Assembly (NCBI GenBank): GCA_028386065.3
Contig: JAKUCV010007466.1
Location: 1 to 64,000, forward strand
Direction: 5' to 3'
Source: Turnera subulata
Lineage: Eukaryota > Streptophyta > Magnoliopsida > Malpighiales > Passifloraceae
DNA: 64,000 nt
The notes below the pieces were generated by a model. It worked only from the letters and a program-made list of their open reading frames with translations. It had not been told where the DNA came from and did not search any database. Both the position numbers and the translations under genes were made by a program. Shown here in pieces: positions 1-9,736 of the stretch. Each line of letters opens with the position of its first letter. Within the stretch, counting starts at the first letter, position 1.

Positions 1-838
1 CATTAGCGAGCTTGATTTTAGAATATTAATTAAATTTAAATAATTCTAAATTAGAAAATATTAAATTGACGATACATAAATATAAATTTGACCTGAAAAT
101 TGAATAAATTAATACAGGTATGCAATTGGAAAAAGAGGACCTCACTTAATATTTTATATGGCCATTAGTTTCAATTCTTTTTTTTCTTTCAGATTGGTTA
201 AGCAGCAAGTTTAATGCGTATACTGTTAAAATAATTTTAAACCATACAATAATATAAAAAAATTTAAAATTTATAAAGAAAATATATTTTATTAAAAAAA
301 TACTAACCAAGCCCGTGGAATCCAAGGGTAGTGAACTAGTATTCATTAAAAGGAAAGGAGGGGAATGATTGATAATATTTTCAAATTATATAAATATCTT
401 AATTTATAAATTATTTTTTAAAATATAAAAGGTTAATTATGAAATTTTAAGTCATCTTTTAGTTTTAAATTTGATCTCCCCTCTATTCTAAGGAGACAAT
501 TTTGAAGGGAATGGAGGGGAATTAAGGTTAAAAGATTCCACTTTCCCTCTAATTAACTTCTTTATCTAAACAAGGTTAAATTAAAAATTCCCCACCATTT
601 TCCACTTTTTCCCTCCCTTCCTCGCCATTCCCCATCTATCCAAATTAAAAAGAATTTCTTTCTACCTCTACCTCTAGCATTATTATTTGACCATATCAAA
701 AATTGGGATACATTGACCCAATTTCACACAATGAAGTCTCAATTGATGCAAACAAAGATACAAGGGCTAAATTGGCTAATCAGGTGAAACACATGGCCTA
801 CAAAAGTACTTTTTTTGTCGCGACCCAAGATGGCCAAG
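1..838. other. AT-rich intergenic sequence
   Basis: No coding feature is supported here. The stretch is very AT-rich with short purine- and pyrimidine-rich patches around 350-660. Some patches look loosely inverted, but no clean terminal repeat or TSD could be defined. Confidence 0.6.
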
Positions 839-1057
839 GCGGATAATGTTTTTTTTTTCTTTTGGTTTCCCATCCGGTATCTGGAGTTTTGTCCCGATTA
901 ATCGGGTCTCGCACTTGGGTACAGTGAGTGAGTCTTCCAATAGAAATTCTCTGCATACACAAAGATTTAAACCCGAGAGCTCACTTAAGCGGAACCAAGT
1001 CGCTTACCACTTGGACCAACTTCACATTGGTACATTGGTAAAGCGTATAATGTTTTT
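839..1057 (-). mobile_element. tRNA-derived SINE, copy 1, with TSD
   Basis: Read on the minus strand, the element starts with a Pol III A-box-like stretch (tggtccaagtggtaag), has a degenerate B-box (gggtttaaatc), and ends in the tail ctccagataccggatgggaaacc followed by an A-rich run, seen as poly(T) at about 850-858 on the plus strand. It is flanked by near-identical direct repeats, gcggataatgttttt at 839-853 and gcgtataatgttttt at 1043-1057, taken as the TSD. The body is about 854-1042. The same family recurs at 23799-23983. The degenerate B-box and the TSD mismatch suggest this copy is the older one. Confidence 0.8.
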
Positions 1058-2460
1058 AATTGGGCTTGATGGTGCACGTGTTGGATGTCCGACACGAGCA
1101 CATAGGGTTCGTTGTTGTCAAACTATTCTTGGGCTAAAACTAGCCACTTAGAGTTCTAATAGTAATAAATAAATAGCGAACCTAATCATGATTGGAATCC
1201 ATTATTTGTTGGACAAGTAGAAGAGAGATTGCGTACCTATATAGATAGGATGCACGAGGGGTATTGTTGATCTTGTATTATTGTTAAGAGTTTGTTTAAT
1301 AATAATAACAAGTCTTCTCTAATGTTATATTAAAAAAAAAAAAAAAGTCTTTCTCCCATATCTTGTTTTCCATATTGCTTTATTCTCTTGTGTGTTAAGG
1401 TATGATTGTTAGGTTGATAAGCCGAGGAGGCAGGCGTTGTGTTGTGCAATTCCCAGTGAGCGTGACATTTTGCCCTTTTACCCTTTTTTTTATTTTTTAA
1501 TCTACATCCTTTTTCCATTCATTGTTTATAGTCATATTTTGTTTTAAACAATTAATGATTGCATTCATTTCTTATCAACAATTCGTGTAGGTTAACTTAT
1601 CTCTTCTCCTTGTGTATTGGTTTTGGTGTTTTTCTTTTAATTTCTGAAAGATTGATTAAAAAAAAGAAAACACTATGCGTAGTTAAATGACAGGTTGACC
1701 AATATAATGATTTTAATGAAAAGACCAATCCTTGGAAATTTGGAAAAAAAAAAAAAAGGCGGAGTGGGCATATTATTCAAGCATATCCGCTATGTGATTA
1801 CTGAGTTCGATGGCAGATCCAAACCTGGCATTATTATCCGAATGTCAACTAGGAATTAAACTGTTCAATAAACGTTCTAAAAACATTCAAATGCAGCTTT
1901 GTCGAATATGACAAATTTTAGAATTAATTTTTGCTGAAGCGCAGCGTTACTTGTGCGGCAACTGGTCTCAAATATTTTTTTTTTCAATTCTAACAATAAA
2001 CAATATATATTCCATTAATTTCTTTTTTTTTCAAACCAATGCAATACCGCCGATCATATATAAAACTGGTTGGTTTGCCGTCTGCATCCACAAAAGATTG
2101 AATTAAACAGTAAAGACACAGATAATAAAGAATATTGCTAAAGAATTTTTTGAACCATAATTTATTTTGTTTCCATCGGTTAAATGTTGGTTCTGGCTAA
2201 CCACTCCATCATAGTCTGTAGTCTAATATAAACCCATATTAAAAAGAAATTCCACCACGCCCGCACCTGTTTTTTTTTTTTTTTTAAAATAATGAAACAG
2301 AAACCATATCCCATTTTCGCTGTTCATATTTCACAATCACCAGTTTTTATAGAAACAAAACTGTATTCATTTCCCCTATGCACTTATGGTGGCTTTTATG
2401 GTGAAGCTATCCTAATAATATAGATTGGTGTGTGGGGGCTAGTGAGCTATAACAGTTGTA
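1058..2460. other. intergenic sequence upstream of the RING-H2 gene
   Basis: No gene is supported. The region holds several A- or T-homopolymers (1332-1345, 1743-1757, 2271-2285). The last few hundred bases presumably contain the promoter and 5' UTR of the RING-H2 gene, but no core element stands out with confidence. Confidence 0.5.
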
Positions 2461-3012
2461 ATGAGAAATAGTAAAGACGCTGGGTTTGCAATAGAGGTTG
2501 CAGTGATGGCTGTTGTGATATCTGTGATTCTTTTGTTCCTGGGAATTGGGGTGCTGGTCTTCATACAGATATGTATCCTGGGAAGAGCTATCAGGACAGG
2601 ACTTGGCAACAATCCTGCAATCGACAGAGGCGGAGCTGGGAGCACAAGCATGTCTAGGGACGACATAGAGAAGCTTCCTTGCTATGATTATGTCGCAAAG
2701 AGCAGAGGGAGTAGCCCTGTGGACTGTGCTGTCTGCTTGGATAACTTCAAGGCCGGGGATAAGTGTAGGATGATGCCTATGTGCAACCACAGCTTCCATA
2801 CTCGGTGCGTGGATGAGTGGCTATTGAAGGCACCCGTTTGTCCACTCTGTAGGAGTAATGTTGATTCTTCCAAGTCAGGAGGAGAGAGTAGCAGCAGTTT
2901 TAATAATGAAGCCAGTGTTGAATTGACCGAGGAAGTGGGCAGAAGAAGTGTTCATTTCATGGGTGCAGAGCAGGGCCGAGCAGGGAGCCAGAATATGCAC
3001 AGCAATGTATAG
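2461..3012 (+). CDS. ATL-type RING-H2 finger E3 ubiquitin ligase
   Basis: This intronless 183-residue protein has the layout of the plant ATL family, which are membrane-anchored E3 ubiquitin ligases. A hydrophobic segment at about residues 11-39 is the likely membrane anchor. A basic stretch and the conserved pre-RING patch I-E-K-L-P follow at about 69-73. The RING-H2 runs from about 89 to 130 with ligands C89, C92, C108, H110, H113, C116, C127 and C130, spaced C-x2-C-x15-C-x-H-x2-H-x2-C-x10-C-x2-C. W120 sits where ATL proteins carry the E2-contacting tryptophan. The tail is Ser-rich and lacks an obvious motif. The ATG at 2461 places the membrane segment immediately after a short N-terminus, as expected. 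The last 26 codons lie inside a tandem duplication. All ligands are present, so the protein looks functional; which ATL member it is cannot be said. Confidence 0.9.
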   Translation: MRNSKDAGFAIEVAVMAVVISVILLFLGIGVLVFIQICILGRAIRTGLGNNPAIDRGGAGSTSMSRDDIEKLPCYDYVAKSRGSSPVDCAVCLDNFKAGDKCRMMPMCNHSFHTRCVDEWLLKAPVCPLCRSNVDSSKSGGESSSSFNNEASVELTEEVGRRSVHFMGAEQGRAGSQNMHSNV

Positions 3013-3094
3013 TAAGTGGGCAGAAGAAGTGTTCATTTCATGGGTGCAGAGCAGGGCCGAGCAGGGAGCCAGAATATGCTCAGCAATGTATAGT
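2933..3094 (+). repeat. 81-bp tandem duplication spanning the RING-H2 stop codon
   Basis: The unit at 2933-3013 is repeated head-to-tail at 3014-3094 with a single difference (gaatatgcac versus gaatatgctc). It covers the last 26 codons plus the stop. The length is 27 codons, so the second copy stays in frame behind TAG TAA and ends with its own TAG at 3091-3093. The near-identity means the duplication is recent. Confidence 0.95.
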
Positions 3095-5576
3095 AATTGA
3101 CATTAGAATTGGCATAGGTGCATCAGAATTTAGCCCCAAAAATATTAATTGATAGTGTTACAGAACGAACTGTTGAATTAGCTACTACTCATTATAGAAG
3201 GCAAAAGGGTTTCATTTCAATTTTGGATCTCTGTTTTCACTCTATGAGAGACTTTAATCCAGGACAGGGTATAGTAAATACTTGAACGCGTAGTTGGATA
3301 ATTAATGTATATCAATCATGATCTATGAGAGAGGCAAAGAAAGGAAAGCAAGGACATTTAATTAAGGGCTAATTTTTGTTTTATGACTGTGTAACTGAAA
3401 GCAACGAGAAAAGGAAAAGAAAAAAAAAAGAAAGGAAAAAAAGAAAGAAAGTATAAAGGTTCAGAGAAAGACAAGCCATCTGAACCGCTCTCGGTTCGGC
3501 CTATTCTCCTGTCGGTGTATCCAGGTTCTTTTTGAATGGTAATTTGCAGGTCCGTATTTCCCATATCTACAGAGAAGGAAAATCTGTTATTTACAGATGG
3601 GCTGGCCAAATTGGCACAGACCTTTCTGTTGGGGGGTTACACCAACTTCCAGGTCCCCCCAATTTCTGTTTTACAGTATTTACAATCTGATGTAGCAGGC
3701 AGGAGTCTCTTTTTTTCCATCTCTGTACCATCCCCCCGACATGATTAATTGTTAAAGGGGCTTTGCCCGCCTATTCTCACCAACCAAACCATTAAACCAA
3801 AACCCCCGGGTCTCCCACAAACGGCACGTCATCCACTCCCAAAACCCATTGCTTCTTGTTTTAGCTGGGTTTAAGGCTGTCTATCCGTCTAGTGCTTGCA
3901 GTTCCAAACACATACATATCGACCCGCCTGAGCTATGAACTATGAGAAATTAACAAACCTAAATCCCTGATTCATGTGAAAAAAACAAACTGGGTGCGTT
4001 GTCTTCTTCAAATCAGCAATCTTTAGTGTTCTCTTCTCCAAAGTTCACTTGGGTCCTTTCGTGCATTCCTTCGTCATCCCCTTCAGCGTACTACAGGCTT
4101 GCAGTCGCCGGCGAGCCGCCGTCTCCTGCCCTGACCCTTTCTCCAGCCCTTGTGATTCCTGAGGTTTCAATTATCTCTTTGCATTTGTAGAATAGAATTG
4201 CTTTTGCATATACTTACTGTTCTCCTCCAATTCCAATACTTTTGTGACACTGCGTTTCGTTTGAATTTATACACTAATACAACGACCCCCCCAAAAAAAA
4301 TTATACACTAATACTAATGCTTTAATGCTTTTCATTTTTTCTGACTGTGAGTAGACTTTGTGATAAAGACTACTCTTTTAGATTTTGATTACTGGTTTTG
4401 TGTTTCACTCGCCCTTAAAATTCCTAGGTTTCTGTGCTTTAGTTGCTTAGAAACAGAGAATGAAGATGCAGGTGCTTGCAAACCTGATTGAGCCAATTTG
4501 GTACGCATTTGAATACTCTGCTGTTCACCTTCACCAGAACCTTGGCCTTCATTTTTCCAAGGTGTATTATCAGCTTCTATACTAGTTGTTAAGCTAGCTT
4601 GTAGTTTCTGCAGTAGACCAAAACTACCCATCACAAGCACAAAAATGTTGTGGAGGCAGCGAACCACCTAATTCTTTCTGAATCATGGGCTTTCTAATCT
4701 CTCTCTATATGTTTTATGCTGGAGACATAAACTACATTCTTAATTCTGCTATTATTTCTTATTAAGCTTCTTTAATTTGGTAGATGAAGTCGTGGATTTG
4801 TGTAAATTATATTTTCAGGTTTCACTTTTTAAAATCCAAAATAATCTTTTGTGTTTCTTTTACTCTAATGGTGCACGTAGGATTCTAGCCCAAGGTTTCT
4901 CGAGAATTTTTTCTAATGATTTTACTACTTCCAATATTCTTCTTCTTTTTTCTTTTGAAATTATGAAATGTAGTAAGTTGGTGCCATTTCTTGGATACTG
5001 GATATCAAGGGTGTTGTGTGATTGAGTAACGTGCTTCATCCTCTTTGAGTGAATACTAGATTGATTTCGTTAAACTTTCGATGTTGGTTTTTTTGGTCCA
5101 TGGGATGGGGCCATTGGCATTGACATGATGTTGAAGATGGTAATTTTTACAGCCATGGATATCTGAAGATCCATAAGATCCATTCTGAATTATGAAAATC
5201 CGTAAGATCTGTTCCAAAAATCCAAGAAGTGTTGTATCCATGGATATCCAAAAATCTATTGGATCCGTTCCAGAAAAATATGTGTTCTGAGAATTTAGAA
5301 TGGAATCATGAAGTGAAATATGAATTGTGTGGAATTCTGTTCCAAAACTGGTATTCGGAATGGAAATGATTCTGTGCTCACCCCTAGTTGGGTCCAACCA
5401 TTTCAGTGTTTGCAGTTCATCATTTTAGTATTCCACATTGTTCTTTTTCTTTTATTCTTGTTGAAATTGAAGGTGAGGCTGGGACCTAAGACCTCACCCC
5501 TCTTGCTTTGCAAGAATACCAATAAAATTTCCACAGCATTCTTGCAGAAGCCTCTGTAAACTGTGGTTTGGCAGAC
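3095..5576. other. intergenic sequence and probable COX15 5' UTR/promoter
   Basis: No confident coding gene is seen. A CT-rich and locally GC-rich stretch at about 3990-4165 followed by a possible donor (gag|gtttca near 4160) looks like a plant 5' UTR exon. A candidate acceptor (ttcttgcag, 5539-5547) lies just before the COX15 start at 5577, so a leader intron of about 1.4 kb is plausible. A purine-rich tract occupies about 3406-3455. Confidence 0.4.
4389..4667 (-). other. unassigned open frame inside the putative COX15 leader intron
   Basis: A 92-codon frame on the minus strand has a protein-like composition: Gln-, Ser- and Glu-rich, with a hydrophobic N-terminus. I do not recognise it. It has no visible TSD, LTR or partner exon. 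It could be a fragment of a gene or transposon captured in the intron, or chance. Confidence 0.15.
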
Positions 5577-8538
5577 ATGTTCCAGAGCAGAGTTTTGTCA
5601 TCAATCCTGAAGAGAAACAAAGCAAGTGTCACCAATGGAATGAACAGTATCAGACGAAAAGCGACGCCTTTTCATGAATTCAAGGAACAACCAATAAAGC
5701 CTTTCTTTTATGGCCATAGATATCTGTCTTTTGCAAAGGTACCATCCAGTTATCCTTTTCAAGGATTCTGCTTATCAAGATTGGGAATCTGATTTGGTTG
5801 TAGGTTTCATGTCGGTTTTCAAAAAGAATTTAGTAGGTTTCATGTTGGTTTTCGAAAAGAATTTACATTCATACTGTAATAGTATATTACCAGCTATGGA
5901 TTCCTGTTAAGTAGGCTATGCTCTTGCCACGGATGAGATTAGTCTGGCTTATCGAGCTGGGATACTCATATTATCAAAAACGAAAAAAAAAAGGTAGGCT
6001 ATGCTCTTTCTCGTTTATTCTTTTTGGTTTTTCTCTAACCATAATGATTGGACTGATAATGCTGTAGCTCAAGTGGTACTGCGGTGGTATGTAGGGCTGA
6101 AGGTCTCGTGTTGTGTCCTAGTCTCTCCTTGTAAACCAAAAAAAAAAAAAAAAACTGTTAAGTACTATGGATTCTTTCATTTTGCTATAGAATTCATTGG
6201 GTATGCGAAGCCTTTTGACTGTATTAGCTTGGTTATGTGGTGTCCTTAAGGAATTTGACGTTGATTTGTTTTAGAGTCATACTGTTCAACATATGAGGAA
6301 TATGTCAACTGTTGCTTCCGTGGGCATCATGGAGAGCAAGGAGGGATTGAAACTGCTTGTGGTTGGGGGGCCTCGTGCTCAAAAAATGGTTGGCATATGG
6401 CTTTTTGGGTCTGCTGCATGGGTTTTTAGCATGGTTGTACTTGGTGGTATCACACGCCTCACACGATCCGGCCTTTCCATGACCGACTGGAAATTCACTG
6501 GTGGTCTCCCTCCTCTTTCAGATGAGGAATGGTCAAATGAGTTTGAGAAATACAAGCAGTCTCCGGAGTATAAGCGGTGAGAAATTGTTGTTCGCTTTAC
6601 AAAAATTATTACCAGATTCTACCTGGTCTTGCAAATACTGTTAAAACACATTATTTATCCTATCAGTGATGTGGCAATAATGTGCGTACTTTATAAAGGA
6701 TCTTTTACTAATTGCTGCTCTTTTATGTGCTGTAAATTAACATTTAGTGTCTGGTAACATGCTATGGGTCTATTCTGTATATATGTTAGATTGATTAGCA
6801 TTTCTGTATATATGTTAGACTGATTAATATTTTAGATGCATTGGAACTTCCTCTGAGTTATTTATTTTACTTTTTGCAGTGTAAATAGAGGGATGAGCAT
6901 TGAAGATTTCAAATTTATCTATTGGATGGAATATGCACATCGAATGTGGGGAAGGGCATTAGGCGTCATGTTTGTGCTGCCATTTTCGTACTTCTTGCGT
7001 AAAGGATATATAACCTTGCGACTTGGACTACAGCTCTCTGTTGTGCCCTTGGTGCTGGGCAGGGTCTAATTGGCTGGTGGATGGTGAAAAGTGGTTTAGA
7101 GGTGTGAACTCAATTTTTTTGGGGTCTTTTTTAGTTTGGTTGACAACAAAAACTGGATTGTGAAGCTTGGAAATTTTTTTCTTTCACTGTTCTGAGGAGC
7201 CGCCATCTGAGCATATTCAGCCAAGAGTAAGCCCTTACCGTCTTGCAGCTCACCTTACTTCAGCATTTGTTATTTATAGTGGTCTTTTATGGACTGCTCT
7301 TTCTGTTGTAATACCTGAGCCACCTGCAGAATCTGTAGCTTGGGTTAATGGGGCTGCAAAAGTAAAGAGACTCGCACTTCCCGTAAGCCTTATTGTAGGC
7401 ATTACTGCTGTCTCAGGAGCATTTGTTGCTGGAAATGATGCGGTATGTGACCATTACAGTTCTTTCCCTGTTCTTTTCTTTACCATGATCCCAGGTACCA
7501 TTTGCAAGAAACTAAATTTTGCTTATGATTGTGTGCTACACCTCAGGGGCATGCGTATAACACTTTTCCCAAGATGGGCGACGCATGGATTCCTGACGAT
7601 ATATTTGAGATGAAGCCAATAATTCAAAATTTCTTTGAGAATACATCGACAGTTCAGGTATTTGGCATTTCTATTTGTATAATTTACTACTTGTGGTTTC
7701 GTGATTTGTTCCCTAATGATTGCATAAGTTGGTACTTTTTATTCTCCTTGCAAACGTGTTAAAGGAATTAAAAGATTGATGGAAAGATCAAGAGAGGAAC
7801 AAGGTGAGGAAAAGACTATCTTAAGTTTCAGTCTGTACAAACATGATGGAGGAGAAAAATTCTGGAACATTGTCCTCACTTTTGATATTTTCACATTTAG
7901 CTTCGTATTAGGATCTACTTTCAACTATGTTATACATGTACGGTGTCTGGGATGAACACCACTCTGAATCATACAGTTTCTGTCGTTGCTCTCATATAGT
8001 CTAGGAAGCCGTTGTGTCAGAAACAACTATTAGACTTGTTTTTGAAAACTGTTACAAGTTTATAACGTGCTGCGTTTACCTAATAAACCATACGGTAGTG
8101 GATACTAATATAAGTTTTTGGTTCATGTTGTAGCTTGACCACCGTATCCTTGCCACTGCAACCTTAGCTTCACTTGGTGCTTTATGGTGGTCCACAAGAA
8201 AGGTGGAGATACATCCTGCGGTGCGATCTTTGATTGGAAGCACAGTCGGGATGGCTGCTCTTCAGGTGGTTTTCAAATGCAAACTCATCTTTGCAAGTTT
8301 GCTGATGGATTTAGTTATAGATGTCTTTCTCTAGGCACCGTATTAATATTAATCCCGATTGGTACAGGTCACTTTAGGGGTATCAACACTATTATCGTAT
8401 GTGCCTGTGTCACTTGGCACTGCACACCAGGCTGGTGCTTTAACGCTGTTGACACTTATGATTCTGCTTAATCATACCGCTCGGAAGCCTTCTTTATCCC
8501 TTCTCAAATCACTTCCTCAAGTTGCAAAGACAGTATGA
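5577..8538 (+). CDS. COX15: COX15, mitochondrial heme A synthase; frameshift in exon 3
   Basis: COX15 oxidises heme O to heme A in the mitochondrial inner membrane for cytochrome c oxidase. Seven exons fit with GT-AG borders: 5577-5738, 6275-6576, 6880-7101, 7197-7442, 7547-7657, 8134-8265 and 8368-8538. Exon 1 gives a basic, Ser/Arg-rich mitochondrial-targeting N-terminus. Conserved patches include TRLTRSGLSMTDWK (exon 2), MEYAHRMWGR (exon 3), RLAAHLTSAF (exon 4), NTFPKMGDAW (exon 5), LDHRILA (exon 6) and GTAHQAGALT (exon 7). These patches carry the four His residues expected of the heme sites. The exons sum to 1346 nt, two over a multiple of three. In exon 3 the frame breaks near 7037-7043 and runs into TAA at 7067-7069, while the family sequence (GQGLIGWWMVKSG) continues in another frame. 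A loss of four bases in a CT-rich run would explain it. All splice sites are intact, so this is either a recent pseudogene or a sequence error. Confidence 0.88.
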
Positions 8539-9105
8539 AAATTGTCAGAAGAATTTTGCTTAGGATTTTAGGTTTGCTTTATCCAATACTGAAATTGTTG
8601 AGTTGTTGTTACTCAATTAGTAGGTTCGAGGTATGGCATCCACTGTTCTTGTACAAAACGAAGAACGTTTTCTTGTTTTGCTTGCCGGGTAAAGCCGAAG
8701 GACAAATGGACAATAAATCGAAATTGTTTGTGGTGAACTAGTCATTCACTTGCCAACTTTGTGAGATCTGAGATGAATTTTCTGGATGTTCTGCCTACAA
8801 TGAGAAGAGAAGTGCAGGTTCTAGTTGACCCTGTTCTGTCTTATGCGCCGGCCATACATTACCCATGCTTATGTGGGGTTATGCACATACAAACGTAGGC
8901 ATGTCAGGCCTAGCAAAATGTAACTCTCTTAACGCTATTTCAGTCTACTGCCTGGTGGCTCACCACTCTTGATTGTTACAACTCTCGACCATAAAAGAGA
9001 TTTTGTGGGAGAAATAGAAATAATAAGCAAAGAGCAGGGCAGAGAAGTCTCAAAAGCTTTAAACTGTGAGAGGCATCCTTGTTGTATCGCAATCCAATTG
9101 CCATA
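8539..9105. other. COX15 3' flank
   Basis: This stretch holds the presumed COX15 3' UTR and intergenic DNA up to the chromovirus target site. No other feature is seen. Confidence 0.5.
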
Positions 9106-9110
9106 CTAAT

Positions 9111-9693
9111 TGTCACACCATTTGCTTGCAAACCAGGCCTTGAGGGGACGAAATTCCTTACGGGATGGAATTCTCTATGGTCACATGGAACCCTCTAGGC
9201 TACTCTTGTGGACAAGCATGTGCAGACCTTCAGTGGGGGACAAGCGTGCCTAACATGAGCAGACATTCAGTGGGGTGCAAGCATGTGCAGCATGTGCAAG
9301 CATGGGCAAGCATGGGCAAGCATGGGCAGACATTTTCAAAAGATGGCAGGCATGGGCAGACGCTCCTGGGCAGACCTCCACCGTTAGATCGTGGATTGCT
9401 TTAGAGGGCCATTCCTAACCATCCGCTGGGAGGCGGGTGTGGTTATATGAAGGGGAAGGCTTCTCATCTGTAATCATCAATTCTTTTGTACACAGATTTT
9501 GTACTTTGTATACTTGAGAGAAGTAATACAAGCAGTTCATTCCTTCCAAACACTTGTTTGCTCTTTTCGTTGCCTTAAGCTTGTTCTTTCACCAAGCATC
9601 ACTGTGAGGGTTAAGGCTGACTTAGGCTTGAGTTCGAGTGAGAATTGCCTAAGGCCGCACGGACTAACATCCCAAAACTCTAAGTCCGTGACA
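9111..9693 (+). repeat. 5' LTR of the chromovirus
   Basis: The LTR starts tgtcacacca and ends ccgtgaca. It is 583 bp against 545 bp for the 3' LTR. The surplus comes mainly from a 15-bp insertion near 9145-9165 and extra copies of a 10-bp unit (gcaagcatgg) at about 9296-9330. Confidence 0.93.
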
Positions 9694-9695
9694 GT

Positions 9696-9708
9696 TAGTA
9701 GCGGAGCT
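9696..9708 (+). promoter_or_regulatory. primer binding site of the chromovirus
   Basis: The sequence tagtagcggagct lies 2 bp after the 5' LTR. It matches the usual initiator-tRNA-Met PBS (tggtatcagagc-type) at 10 of 13 positions. Confidence 0.6.
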
Positions 9709-9736
9709 AAGTTTCGATAGCTTGGGAGTAGAAGAG

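Noticed and set aside
350..660. Possible MITE from purine-rich (ggaaaggaggggaatg) and pyrimidine-rich (cgccattccccatc) patches
   Set aside because: The patches are not proper reverse complements and no TSD could be found.
846..1151. 101-codon plus-strand frame
   Set aside because: It is the antisense of the SINE, and the same translation appears at the second SINE copy (23783-24019).
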